Below are positions 26,234 through 37,828 of a stretch of 64,000 bases of DNA, in pieces. The number at the start of each line of letters is the position of its first letter. Position 1 is the first letter of the stretch. This DNA is from Anthopleura xanthogrammica (Eukaryota; Cnidaria; Anthozoa; Actiniaria; Actiniidae). The stretch lies in contig OZ025214.1 of NCBI GenBank assembly GCA_964019055.1, positions 434,001 through 498,000 on the forward strand, written 5' to 3'. A program made the translations under genes and the position numbers. Under the pieces are notes generated by a model that saw only the letters and a list, made by a program, of their open reading frames with translations, ran no database searches and had not been told where the DNA came from.

Positions 26234-29200
26234 ATGAAGAAACAATCATCGCTAAAGATCTTTTCAGTTTTTCTCGTCTATTTTACAAGTGAGTATGGTT
26301 CGTACACCGCCTGTTACGTCACGGATAGAAAATTTTTAAAGAGACTCGATCAGCTTGCTTCAAAGCTTGTAGTTTGATCATTCTTTGGTATGTATTTGCT
26401 TTTCATTTCATGGTGATAGTCGTGGTGTACTTTGGACCAAAGGACTAAATTTATAACAACAAGTTATTTGAAAGCGAAAGTAGTGAAGCGACCGAAGCAT
26501 TTGTTTTGCTTCTATTTGATCAATCAATATCACCGATCTACACCAAAAATATATCAGAATTGAAGGTTTGAAAGACTAATACTGTTATTCTGTTATTTTA
26601 GCATGAAAATAGACAGAAGGATTATAGTTTTGTATCAAAATTTACTCGGTATGAAATATCTTAGTTTCTTGCTTGTCACATGATGTGATCTAACAAGTGT
26701 GACGTCATACCGTGTTGAATGCATGATTAGAAGGTCAAGTCCACTGTTGAGTTCTTTACAAATGTATTTTTGTATTGTAGTAGATTTAATCAGCTTATGT
26801 TCAATAACAAATATTGTATATTGTTTATCAAATTTTTTGAAGTTGGAGTAAGTTTCACCTAGAAAATCCATGTTAGTTGAATGCGAATGAGCATGATTCT
26901 GTATCCAATTTACAGTGTGTTTCAAACTTTTTGACAATAGATTCCAATGTCTGTTCCAAAGTTCCAAAGTTCAAGTTGTATTTTGGAAGTTCATAACGAA
27001 CTTCATTGGCGAACTTCGAACTTAATTCCCAATCAATTTTTCTCCTTGAATTATAAATCTTTTTTCTCCTTGAGGCCAATTTAGCCTCTTTAGGCAAAGC
27101 AATGCCCTGCTTTATGAAGCAACTCATTGCTTGTAAACCATGAAGTTGATTCTATCGAACTACCGAATTAACGCAGGTGGTAAGTTGAAAGTTTGCCAAC
27201 AAAGTTTGTTATTAGCTTCCAAAGTTTGACTTGAACTTTTGAATCTACCATCAAAAGTTATGTGAAATGCAATTTAATACAGACCTCTGGTTGACTGATT
27301 TCCATTGTGTTTCCCCATTAATTATCCATAATTTGATAAATAATATAATAATAAATTTTCATGATATATTGTGTTTTGTAGTTGGTATCCTGTTTTGCCT
27401 GCCTCTTGAGCATCAAGTACAATGTACAAGCACGTCAGAACAGAATATAACATGTTATCCTTGTCTTCCAGGAACATACGCTAACAAAAGTAAGTCCAAC
27501 CTTTTGTATGGATGGGGATTTTAAGATTACTGTTATAAGTCTTGCTTTCTGATTAGTTGGGTGTCCATGTTTAATGAGAGCACACAGCAAAGGCGCACAC
27601 TTTCTATTACATGTTCATTCATATCCAAAATACTCAAATTCGCACTTTATCAAATAAATAGCAACTTGCTTGCTATGTTTTGTGTGCAGTTATGCAGAAT
27701 ACTCAAGAGTTATAAGAATAAGCTTGGTGTTTCTCCTAACACTTCTCTCACATTCCATTAATCCTTGTGTATTACATATAAACTGCTGTCAGCATATATG
27801 GCCCATTTTGCTATTTCTCTAATAATATTCATATTTATAGAATTGATATTGATCACCTTCGTATTCCTGGTTATCATACAACAGGTTCTCCTGGCTGTAA
27901 ACTTTGTAATGCTGGTTCCTGCGAAAATGTGTTATCATGCTTAAAATGTCTTCCTGGACATTTTCAAAATTCTGCAGGCCAAGTAACCTGTGATAAATGC
28001 TTGCCTGGGAGTTATCAACACAATACTGGTCAAGCAAATTGTTCTCTATGTAATGCTGGTAGTTATCAGCCACATCCTGGCCAAAAAGAGTGTTTAGAGT
28101 GCAATACTGGAGAATATCAAGATAAAACTGGACAAAAAGGTTGTAATAAGTGTCAGGTGGGACATTCCCAGGATAAAAAGGGACAGAAAAACTGTACGGC
28201 TTGTCAAAAGGGTACATCTCAGAAAGATCAAGGACAAACATCTTGTCAAGAATGTCCTGTTGGACAGTACCAGGATAAATTAGCACAATCATCATGCTTA
28301 CCTTGCAAAATTGGAACCTATCAGAACAAAGCAGGGCAAATTGAGTGTATAGCTTGTGATCAAGGAACATATCAAAATTTAACTGGTCGAGAAAATTGTA
28401 AATTGTGTCCACAAGGTCATTATCAGAATGAAACAGGGAAAACAACTTGTAAGCTTTGTTCTCCAGGGAAGTATCAAAATGGCAAAGATCAAACAAAGTA
28501 TGAAGAAGTTTCTCTCACTTTTATCACTGAACTAGGACTCCAGCAAGCTTAACTTGCTTGTGAGCACAGAGTGTATTTATATAAGTCAGAAACATATATG
28601 GTACTAACTTACAGCACATGCACAGTATGACATGCTGTAATATTGAAATGGCTTCCCATTGTCTTTTCATAATTCACCTGACTACAATGGGTTGCTATGG
28701 CTACTTTACCAAATCCTATCCCTGAAACTGTCTGGGCTGATCTAAGCCTTACACAGCTAAATCACAGATAAAACCCTGAAACAACCACTGGGCTGATCTA
28801 AGACAAGGGATAGCTAACTCACAGATTCAACCCTGAAACAACCTCTGAGCTGATGTAAGATAGGGGTAGGCTAAGTCACAGGTTGAACCCTGAAATTACC
28901 ACTCGGCTGATCTAAGACAGGGCACAGCTAACTCACAAGTCAGTCTATTAGATATTTTATGGATACAGTATGTATAATTATTTGCTATGTCATTTCCTGC
29001 TCATACACAAACTGCTCTATATAATGACAACACTTAGATTTGTATAGTATTAACCTTATCAAAATTTATGAGGAGAAAACAACTATGGAACAACATATTA
29101 GAGCTTAGCTATTCATTTGTTGGAATTGTTTGATAGGAGCAGTAGAAGTCGTTGTTATCTATGTCCCACTGGGAGCTATTGCAAGTAAGTATTAATAATC

Positions 29201-32200
29201 TTGCTTACAACAATTTTCAATATTATGGGAACTTAGTAGTAAGTTGTGAGTTGCCCATTGGAATTTGGTTTTTCACTAACCCAGGTCAACAATGTATAAG
29301 GCACCAATAAATTTATTGATTATAATAAATTGATTTATGGCAGCAAAAAAAAAAAAAAAACAGATTTCAGTGAGCAAATAGTAGCTGAGAGTTCAAATAA
29401 TATTGGAACCTGCTATGATAATATGTCATCTTTAATTTTGTAGCTCTCTTTTCTGGAGTCCCAGTGCAGACTTGTCCCTAGTAACACTTATTTTTGCAAG
29501 TCTAGAACCAGATGCGTAAGACAAATGCACCATGCCAATGTGAGGACATTAATTATTTAATATTATTATTGCCAATATTAATCCTTTGTTCTATTATCCA
29601 GTCAAACAGGATGTACTGATTGTGCCCCATGTCCAGCTGGTAAAGATTCTGAGTATGGTTCTGTAAACTGCTCTCGTTGTGGTCCTGGTAGGTTACAGTG
29701 AGACTGAGAATCGTGGTGCATTGATTGCATTTGATTAAGAATGTCATATACATGTACTCATATCATGTACAGATATAACAAGCTGACATCAGGGAGACCT
29801 GCATACAGACTGGTTTATTCAGTTTGCTATTGAGCCTATCAGATTACAGTGCAACTGAGAAACTTTTACACTTGTCTGTAACATTGCATTTGATTAAGAA
29901 TGTCATATACATGTACTACTCATATCATGTACAGATATAACAAGTTCAGCAGGCCTGCATGCAGACTAGTGTATTCACTTTGCTATTGAACCTACAGAAG
30001 TGAAACAAAAATAAAATTAGGATAACCCAGAGGAAACCTCAAATTACACAAGAGAGCCAACAAGTAATTCTACTCATATGATGGATGGTCCAGGGATCAA
30101 ACCCACAGTCACATTGTATAAAGCTCGAAATAGGAAACAATTATAGCCTGCCAGTACTAGTCCAGTAAATTTTGCCTGTCCTTGTATTACTTTTATTTTA
30201 CATTAGGCAGTTCACCGTTATTTTTGCCTGCCAAACCTTAAATTTTGCCTGGCTTTTGGCCATTGGCAGGCTGCTATTTCAAGCCCTGTAAAGGCAATGC
30301 AATAGCACTGTATACCACCTGTACTGCTTCCTGCTTTATAGTGGAATCCATTTGATACTAACAGTAAGTTGTTAGTAGGCTTGCTAAAATGTTTTTGATT
30401 GTGTTATTGTTCAGGTAAATACAAACCCAACAAGGGTACAGAGCAGTGTAAGTATTGTCAAGATGGATGGTATCAAGATGGGTATGGCGGCAAGACATGC
30501 ACAGAGTGTCCAGCAAGGTATTATTGTCCGGTAAGTACTGAACTACCTGATTTCATGAAAGGTTGTCTTGTGACATAGAACTATTATGAAACATTTATCA
30601 AATGAGATATTGGCAGGTACATGTTACAAGCTGTTTTAAAGTTGTATATGGTCAGTGGGTTCATCCAGGGGTTGATCTCTTACTTACTATAATTATGAAG
30701 AAGACAATAAGGACTAATGGAGAAACCATCATTTTTTATCGGCTGAGTAAAGTCAGAGCATGGTTAACTCACAGATGAAATTGAAATTTAGGGTGTATGT
30801 TAGGTTTTGTGGTGAGGTATGTCACCCAACAGGCTAGACGAATGACGAAGACATCAGACTTTAAGCGACTGCTGGAGACAAGATTTCCCACCATATCCAG
30901 ACAGAAGTACCCTAAGGCCAATAACGAGCCCAAGGGGAAAATATGATGATGATGATGATGAGGGAGGAAAAGTAGAGAACCCAGAGAAAAACTCTTGAAT
31001 CAAGGCAGAGACCTAACATACTCTACTCACATGTGATAGCAAGTCCAGGAATCGAACCTGAGACACCATGAGAGGCAAGTGCACTACCACTATGCCACCC
31101 TTGATTTTCATAAATTTCCCAATTGATTAACCAATCCCTACAGCTGAACACTATGATCCTTCCACTCCTCCATTCTTTATTTCATTCTTGCTATTTCTTC
31201 TTTCAGTGGCCAGATTCCACACCTCATCCTTGTCCACAATCAGAGTTTTGTCCTGCTGGCAGCAAAAACCCACTGAAGAAGTGTCTTCTTCTTATGCAAC
31301 GAGATCCAGCTTCTTTGGTATGTGAAATACTTTGCTATGATAAAAGGAAGAAAGATTTTGAATATTAGAGGGACTGAAGAGAAAACTGAACAAAGAAAAG
31401 GAATTTCTGGTAGGGGTAATACACACTTATGCTCTAAGCTGGAAGTAGTATGGAAGGGGCATTTTTTCAATAACAAACTAACCTCATTTAACAAGATGGC
31501 ATTAAATGGCCTATTGTTGTAAGCTAGCTTTTTTTTTCTCTGGTGAACGGAATCTTTAGAGATTTAATTTTCTATCTTTGTTAGTTTATGGCACTTAGAC
31601 CTCGTTTCCATTCTTTTGTTTTAACTCATTTCCGGTTAGAGTGTAAGTGTGTATAGAATGGGAGTCAAGTGTGCAACGGATGGTTAGAGTGTAAGTGTGT
31701 ATAGAATGGGAGTCAAGTGTGCAGCTGATGGTTAGAGTGTAAGTGTGTATAGAATGGGAGTCAAGTGTGCAGCTGATGGTTAGAGTGTAAGTGTGTATAG
31801 AATGGGAGTCAAGTGTGCAGCTGATGAGTGAAGATATGCTAGAGAGAAACAATGGAGGATAAGATGTATGGGGACTGAAGTTGATTGTGTTAGAAGAAAG
31901 AAAGTGGGAAAATTGGAAACTGGAGAACCTGGAAAATTGGAGTTGGGATTTGAGAGATGGAAGAGATAGGCAAGCCAGAGAAAAGGAACTGAAGGACAGA
32001 ATCAATATTGAAGAAGGGAAGGTAAACATAATTAGTTAAGAATGTTTTACATAGTAAGATGATAATATGGTATGATTTTTTTATGTTATTTTCAGGATTG
32101 TGATCCATCAACAACACTAATAGTGATTATTGTACTGATTGTAACAGGTAATCTTTTAATTGTCTTTATTTATTGTACTCATTTGCTTAATGGACCTTGA

Positions 32201-32709
32201 AATGACGTTAGACTTGATGTGTTCATACATTTACTGTATTTCTCAAGTCCAACCTCGACATGGAAGCATTTAATGGTCACTCAAGGGAATTCGAGAAACA
32301 TCTATTTAGAAAAATGTTCAAGTGTAATGGCGATTTTTTAAATTCTTTTTTTTCTTTTTCTTATAGCGATAGTACTCTCCCTTCTTTATGTTGTATACAG
32401 AATAAGACGAAGGTAAAGATTTTGATAATTTTTTTTTTATGATAGACTTGAATCTGTTGTCTTAGACAAGGTGACGAGTTTGTTAAACGTTTGATGAGAG
32501 CAACATGAAACGATGAATTGAATTGAATTGACGGAAGTAAAGGAAATCTATAGTTAGAGGCAAAAAACCGGTTGACTTCAAAGCAAAAATTACAAGGAAA
32601 GCGAGTTACAATTTGTACGAATATGATTTTTCTGTTTTCTTTTAGGCGTATGAGCGAAGAAGAACAAAGAATCCTCGTAGAAAGTAGTCCTGTTTATACG
32701 GGATGGTGA
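26234..32709 (+). CDS. Type I membrane protein made of GCC2/GCC3 (ephrin-receptor-like) cysteine repeats, ten exons
   Basis: Exons 26234-26288, 27382-27489, 27885-28497, 29137-29184, 29602-29687, 30415-30530, 31207-31317, 32096-32147, 32367-32412 and 32646-32709 join in phase into 432 residues. A signal peptide (MKKQSSLKIFSVFLVYFT) is followed by Cys-rich repeats. The 613-bp third exon encodes eleven nearly regular 18-residue units of the form CxxCxxGxYQxxxGQxx, for example CLPGSYQHNTGQANC. Looser Cys repeats follow (CYLCPTGSYC, CPAGKDSEYG, CPARYYCP). A transmembrane helix (about 385-407) is split by an intron. The cytoplasmic tail is short and basic (YRIRRR), ending SSPVYTGW. Such repeats are extracellular and stabilised by disulphides. 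Ligand and function are unknown. Confidence 0.88.
27885..28497 (+). repeat. 54-bp coding repeat array (GCC2/GCC3 units)
   Basis: The exon consists of a 54-nucleotide period matching the 18-residue protein repeat. The nucleotide copies have diverged much more than the intronic minisatellites, showing selection on the Cys, Gly and Gln positions. Confidence 0.85.
28715..28945 (-). repeat. Four tandem copies of the SINE 3' block
   Basis: Units of about 57 bp such as CCCTGAAACAACCACTGGGC..CTAACTCACAGATTCAA follow one another. They are the reverse complement of the SINE tail seen at 12795-12925. Confidence 0.8.
29700..29998. repeat. Local tandem duplication, about 170 bp, two copies
   Basis: TTGATTAAGAATGTCATATA..CATGTACAGATATAACAAG..CAGACT..GTATTCA..TTTGCTATTGA is present twice in order, inside an intron of the GCC-repeat gene. 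Confidence 0.8.
30735..31112 (-). mobile_element. tRNA-derived SINE (reverse, interrupted)
   Basis: Reading the complement of 31030-31110 gives a tRNA-like head with B box GGTTCGATTCC. The body blocks (CAAGGCAGAGACCTAACA, AGAACCCAGAGAAAAACTC) match the other reverse copies. About 130 bp of unrelated sequence with a (GAT)n run lies between body and tail block. Confidence 0.8.
31430..31630. mobile_element. Dispersed 190-bp repeat, copy 1
   Basis: It shares GAAGTAGTATGGAAGGG, AAATGGCCTATTGTTGTAA and TTATGGCACTTAGACCTCGT with 56690-56880 in the same order. It is non-coding, in an intron of the GCC-repeat gene. Confidence 0.85.
31635..31826. repeat. 48-bp tandem repeat, four copies
   Basis: The unit begins GTTAGAGTGTAAGTGTGTAT and starts at 31635, 31683, 31731 and 31779. 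It directly follows the dispersed repeat at 31430-31630. Confidence 0.95.
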
Positions 32710-33856
32710 TTGGCTGATCACTGAAATGCACTTAACCAATCAGTTAGCTCAGATCACACTTATCCAATCAAATTATTGGCTCTTGATGACGCTATCATCA
32801 TGCACTGCACCTTCATACTCTACGATTCCATGCAGTCATTCAATACGGAATATGTTAGATTTTGTACAATTGTTTCGATTTTTTTAATCAGAAGTTTCAA
32901 ATTATCGTTCAGACATCTTTATATCCACTTTTTAAAAGAGTTAAAACTCTTGTTGGAAGGAATCAGACCATCTTGAGCCGAGAAAAACGAATAACAGTAA
33001 TTTTGAGTACAGATAATAGTGTAGAAAAGACTGAGAGGCTTGTAACATGCATGGCACGGAATGCATATTGCCAGAGGTGTTATTTTTAGTGGCAACAGGG
33101 TTGTGCATCACAACCCCCGTCTGCAGTGCTGCCATGCTAAAGGTACCTGGGATGGAGAGACAGAGAGATTTCAATGTTGCAGGCAATGTTGCCGTTACCT
33201 AATCGACAAAAACAAATTCTAACGCACCAAGAAGGACCAAGAAGGACCAAGAAGGACCAAGAAAGTTATTTTAGTTTGACTGGTTTTGCTGGGCAATATT
33301 TAGTTGAAAACAAATTTCTCGAAACTGATTTTATTTTTTTATTTTGTACATAAATAACTTGTATAAAAATATCCGGGGTTTGATTAGGCTTCTAATATCA
33401 TAGAAACAATAAATTATTATGCGACAAATGAAGTGTGCTAATTTATCCAAACCCGAGGAATAAATTCTTGAAGGACCAAGAGACCATGAAGGAACTATTC
33501 CACTGTTTCATCATAACACGGGCACACAATGGCTGGAGGTTTTGTTCTTGTTACACGCAGCTGCTGAGGGTGTTTTACGCTTGAAAAACATTTGCGCGCG
33601 AATCGGCACTAGTGATGTGAGACTTGTTTTCATCGTGAACATTAGGCTTCACATTTATTTACATCGAATCAATTGTAGATGAAATAAGCTTTCGAAACTG
33701 AACAATCAGTTGACATTTCTTGATCAACAAATCGAAAAGAGCTTAACTCGCAGCTCAACTGATTCTACGAAAATATTGTCGTCAGTACGCGTGCGCTGTG
33801 TGGTGTTGTGACACCAGCTTCTAGTGATTCCGCTCGAAGGATTATACATCAGAACG
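32710..33856. other. Intergenic region before the GTPase array
   Basis: It contains the 3' end of the GCC-repeat gene, a short tandem of the 10-mer GGACCAAGAA (about 33226-33262) and the likely promoter of the first GTPase copy. No exon is supported. Confidence 0.5.
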
Positions 33857-34651
33857 ATGGCTGCAGTGTCTACTGATAGTGTTGAGACTGAAAACCTACC
33901 CGGCAAGGATGAAGACGACAGATTCCCCAATATATTAGTCACTGGTAAAATTGGGGTTGGGAAATCTCGTCTTGTCAACGCTCTTGTTGGTAGAAATGTT
34001 ACTGAAGAAGGTGCGTGTAAATCAACTCCGTACGAGGCTACCATTAAAGATGTCGCTGTAAAAGTATGGGATTCTCCTGGATTACAAGATGGAACCACTA
34101 ACGAGGACAGGTACATACAAGACATGAAGGACAACATCAAGGACATTGCTTTGATGATCTACTGTGTCAGGATGGACGAGGCAAGATTCCATGACGCAGA
34201 CAAGAAAGCCATCCGAACCCTGACAGACGAGTTTGGGAAGGAAGTGTGGAACCATGCTGTAGTGGCTTTGACTCTTGCGAACAAGGTTGAAGACCCTGAT
34301 GGGGAAGACGAGTTAGAATATTTCCAATCCCAGCTAAAAGAATGGAAGAAGCAGTTTGAAAAATGCTTTGCATCTATTGTCGTCAACCCGGAAGTCTGTA
34401 TTCCAGTGATTCCTGCAGGCAGTTTGAAGAAGACGAGCCTTCCTGATCGAGAAAACTGGGTTTCTGATCTGTGGAACGAGTGTTACCGAGTCATGGAGCC
34501 TTGCACAACACTTGGTATGTACCGAATCAACAATAGCCAACAACAAAGAAGCCAGATTTCGGGGACTTATCCTTGGATTGCAGCAACATACGTATATCAT
34601 AGATTATTGGATTTCGCACGTTCGATATTAGGACTGATGTTAGAAAGTTGA
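33857..34651 (+). CDS. AIG1/GIMAP-like GTPase, array copy 1
   Basis: A single exon of 264 residues. ATG 33857 has a good context; the frame is open upstream to a GTG at 33824 but has no earlier ATG. It has a P-loop GKIGVGKS with a G1-type surround, switch II motif WDSPGLQDG, and NKVED as the likely base-recognition motif. It has a shorter, different N-terminus (MAAVSTDSVETEN) from copies 2 and 3. Its C-terminus ends in a hydrophobic helix (LLDFARSILGLMLES) that could bind membrane. The GIMAP/AIG1 group acts in immunity and membrane processes in animals and plants. Family placement rests on motifs, so another TRAFAC GTPase group is possible. Confidence 0.82.
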   Translation: MAAVSTDSVETENLPGKDEDDRFPNILVTGKIGVGKSRLVNALVGRNVTEEGACKSTPYEATIKDVAVKVWDSPGLQDGTTNEDRYIQDMKDNIKDIALMIYCVRMDEARFHDADKKAIRTLTDEFGKEVWNHAVVALTLANKVEDPDGEDELEYFQSQLKEWKKQFEKCFASIVVNPEVCIPVIPAGSLKKTSLPDRENWVSDLWNECYRVMEPCTTLGMYRINNSQQQRSQISGTYPWIAATYVYHRLLDFARSILGLMLES

Positions 34652-35607
34652 ATTTAACGGCCATAATACTGAGTTACATGTTTTCCAGAACTGAGAACAA
34701 ATGTCTTCTATGTGTAGATACTGTCTATAGGATCTGGCAAGATACTGATTTTGAATAGGGATACAACTTAGTTGGATAAACGATCTTATCGACATCATAC
34801 TAAACAAATCAACCTCTTTAATAGCTGCATCTTTTCTAATATACGAGCGATTATTTAGCATCTGTTGACATTAACTATCAACACGAGGAAAACAGTAAGC
34901 GAGAGTCGTCTTACTGATCGACTTCCGTTTAGGGCAGTCGAACTAAGAATTGAGGTGTGGGAACTGTGTTTCCTTTCCTGTAGAATTTGAATGGTTTGAA
35001 TATTTCTCGCACTACAATAAAGCTCCTTTTTGAACCCTAACTGAAATTTTATTGTGGCTTACTACCGTTAGATATATTTATATTTGTAAGTATAAGTCGT
35101 TATGGATGTCGTTAACCCAATGATATGTTGGGTATTTATTATTATTGATTGAAGAATTAAAGGCAAAAATAAGCAATTGCAAGCCAGAGTAACAGTTAAT
35201 GAAACCGTTTAGTGGTCGTATATAAATTACGCAAGTATATCTTAGTATATTTTAGCTTTTAGTATAGCTCCTGAGTTTGTCAGTTGTTTTATAGCTTAAC
35301 AATCCTGCATGTAACCTATATTCTTGGAAGATAACTGCCAATATTTCTATTTTTTTATTAACTGAATATGTAAAAGGTAGTTCAAAGAAAAACTGAAAAC
35401 AAATTTATTCCTGGAAATGACATGACAAATTTTATGAGTCAGCCTTTACCGCGCTTGAGTAGCGCATAACAAGTCGGGTTTTGATGGGCATGTGTCATTG
35501 ACAAACAAAGAATAGGAACCGCGCATAAGTAATGCACTGAGAAGTCACTTCCGTTTACGTTGCTTGATTTCGAGCTATTGAAACTGCATACTTGTCATCT
35601 TTGAGAA
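34652..35607. other. Spacer between GTPase copies 1 and 2
   Basis: The 34900-35050 part (GGGCAGTCGAACTAAGAATTG.., ending in a CAATAAAG poly(A)-type signal) recurs at 37024-37115, after copy 2. The 35390-35607 part (upstream of copy 2) recurs upstream of copy 3 at 37545-37828. The array therefore arose by duplication of whole units including flanks. Confidence 0.7.
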
Positions 35608-36494
35608 ATGGCAAATGATATTTCATCCATCGATATACGGAGTGTCATTGGAGAGTTTAAAAAGTGGTTCTTTGATGGATCGTGCCAAGCAACTCTAAAT
35701 CTGTTGATCACTGGTAAAACTGGGGTTGGGAAATCTCGTCTTACTAATGCTCTTGTTGGTCAAAAAGTCGCTAAAGAAAGGCCAAGCGAAAGACCCGTGT
35801 ACGTCTGAGGTAACTTCTTACCAAAACTGTTATTGAAGGGGTTTCAGTCACCGTGTGGGATTCTCCTGGATTACAAGATGGAACCACTAACGAGGCAAGG
35901 TACATACAAGACATGAAGGACAACATCAAGGACATGGCTCCTTTAATGATCTACTGTGTCAGGACGGACGAGGAAAGATTACATGACGCAGACAAGAAAG
36001 CCATCCGAACCCTGACAGACGAGTTTGGGAAGGAAGTGTGGAACCATGCTGTAGTGGCTTTGACTTTTGCGAACAAGGTTGAAGACCCTGATGGGGAAGA
36101 CGAGTTAGAATTTTTCCAATCCCAGCTTGAAGAATGGAAGAAGCAGTTTACAGAATACTTTGCATCTATGTGCATCAACCCTGACATCTGTATTCCAGTG
36201 ATTCCTGCAGGCAGTTTGAAGAAGACGAGTCTACCTGATCGAGAAAACTGGCTTTCTGATCTGTGGATCGAGTGTGACCAAGTCATGAAGGCCTCTACAA
36301 GACGAGCAATGTACAAAATCGACAAGCAAGGGCTTGTGAAGACCTCAGAATCCAAAACTACACAAGATACTGGAGCATATGATTCACAACAACAACAACA
36401 GCGGACTCAACCTTCGACGGAAACAGAGAGAGCGGCTTGTGATGACCTTGGAAGCAAAAATCACACTAATTGTCCGCGGTGTTGGGTTTTATGA
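35608..36494 (+). pseudogene. AIG1/GIMAP-like GTPase, array copy 2, frameshifted
   Basis: It starts like copy 3 (MANDISSIDIR) with a good P-loop GKTGVGKS, but the frame hits a stop at 35806-35808. Relative to copy 3 the stretch 35776-35836 carries a net two extra bases. After it the homologous frame resumes (WDSPGLQDG, NKVED) and runs to 36494. No splice signals explain the shift. The C-terminus is also unlike copy 3: Gln-rich, without the glycine-rich hydrophobic end. It is a pseudogene or assembly error; the rest is well conserved, so inactivation would be recent. Confidence 0.75.
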
Positions 36495-37828
36495 TTTAAT
36501 ATCAACAGCAATGTTTTCAGTAGACTTAGCCGCCTTGGACGGTAGTAACATACGTATTTATGGGATTACGCACGTTGAACATTTAGGATGATTTAGGAAA
36601 TTGAATTTAATAACCGTCATATTTTAGTTACAAGTCGATCAGTTCCAGAAGAAGAAATGTCTTCATTCAGTTGCCGACTGATTTTGAATAGGGATACAAC
36701 ACCTTTATGGACATCATATTGACGCTTGAACTAATGAAGAGGTTTGGGTAAAATACCAAGCTCAAGCTCTCTTCTTTGCGTCTTTTCCAATATCCAGCGA
36801 TTATTTTGCATCTGCTGGCATCAACATGAACAGGAAAGAGAGAAAGATTGCTTCATCTGCATGGTTGAGAAAACTGCCTTCTTTCTGACGTGTGAAGAGA
36901 ATGATATCAACAAAACGAGCCATGTATCGAAGCAACAAAAGGCAATGCCGTGGGGATGGGTAACATCCTCGTGGATTTCCGGCCTTAGCGAGAGTCTTTT
37001 TCCTGATCGACTCATGTTTAGTTTAGGGCAGTCGAACTGAGAATTGAGGTGTGGGAACTATGCTTCCTTTCCTGTAGAATTTTAATGGTTTGAATATTTC
37101 TTGCACTGCAATAAAGGTCTTCATATATTGTGGCTTACTACCGTTATAGTTCTATTATATTTATATTCGTAATAAAAGTCGTTATGGATGCAACCGCGTT
37201 GACCCAGTATCGGTAAGCTTTTTATTCAGTGTATAAAGAATAAAAGACATAAAGGTTCTAAGCTCCTGATTTTTTTGTTCATTCCAACTGAAACCTTGTA
37301 ACCTGTATTTGTGGAACATAACTGAAAATATACCGAGTCTATACCGGCCATATATTTATTGAATATCGACTTTGAAATAATTTCAACGAATAACATGTTC
37401 CGGCCGACACGCCTCAGTCTCATATTTGAAGCCATGCAAGGCTTCTTTTTTGTTTCACTTAGACAGCCCGGCTCGAGTGTCTGATTTTTGTTTAACTTTG
37501 CTTAACCCCATACACGACGTAGTAATTTGAATATGTAAAAGGTATTCCAAGAAAAACCGGAACGTTTTTTATCCTTGGAAATAACATGACAAGTTTATGA
37601 ATCAGCCTCCACCGCGCATGAGTATTACATAACTAGTCGGGTTGTGATCGGCAGGTGTCACTGACAAACTAAGAATAGGGCGGACCTTATCAGCCGAACC
37701 GCGCATAGCATAAGTAATACGCGCAGCGAATGTTGCACTTAGAAGTCACTTCTGTTTACAGTGTTTGATATCCTTCGAGCTCGCTTTCGAGCTATTAAAA
37801 CTGCATACTTGTCATCGATCTTTGAGAC
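36495..37828. other. Spacer between GTPase copies 2 and 3
   Basis: It carries duplicated 3' and 5' flanks shared with the other copies (see 34652-35607). No additional coding exon is supported. Confidence 0.6.

Noticed and set aside
26635..27127. Two overlapping antisense ORFs in intron 1 of the GCC-repeat gene
   Set aside because: They lie in different frames without splice sites joining them and without recognisable motifs.
27819..28496. 225-codon antisense ORF opposite the GCC2/GCC3 exon
   Set aside because: A shadow of the 54-bp coding repeat; the plus strand has splice sites and family motifs.
31595..32029. 144-codon antisense ORF with a 16-residue repeat
   Set aside because: Generated by the 48-bp intronic tandem repeat; no splice context or family motif.
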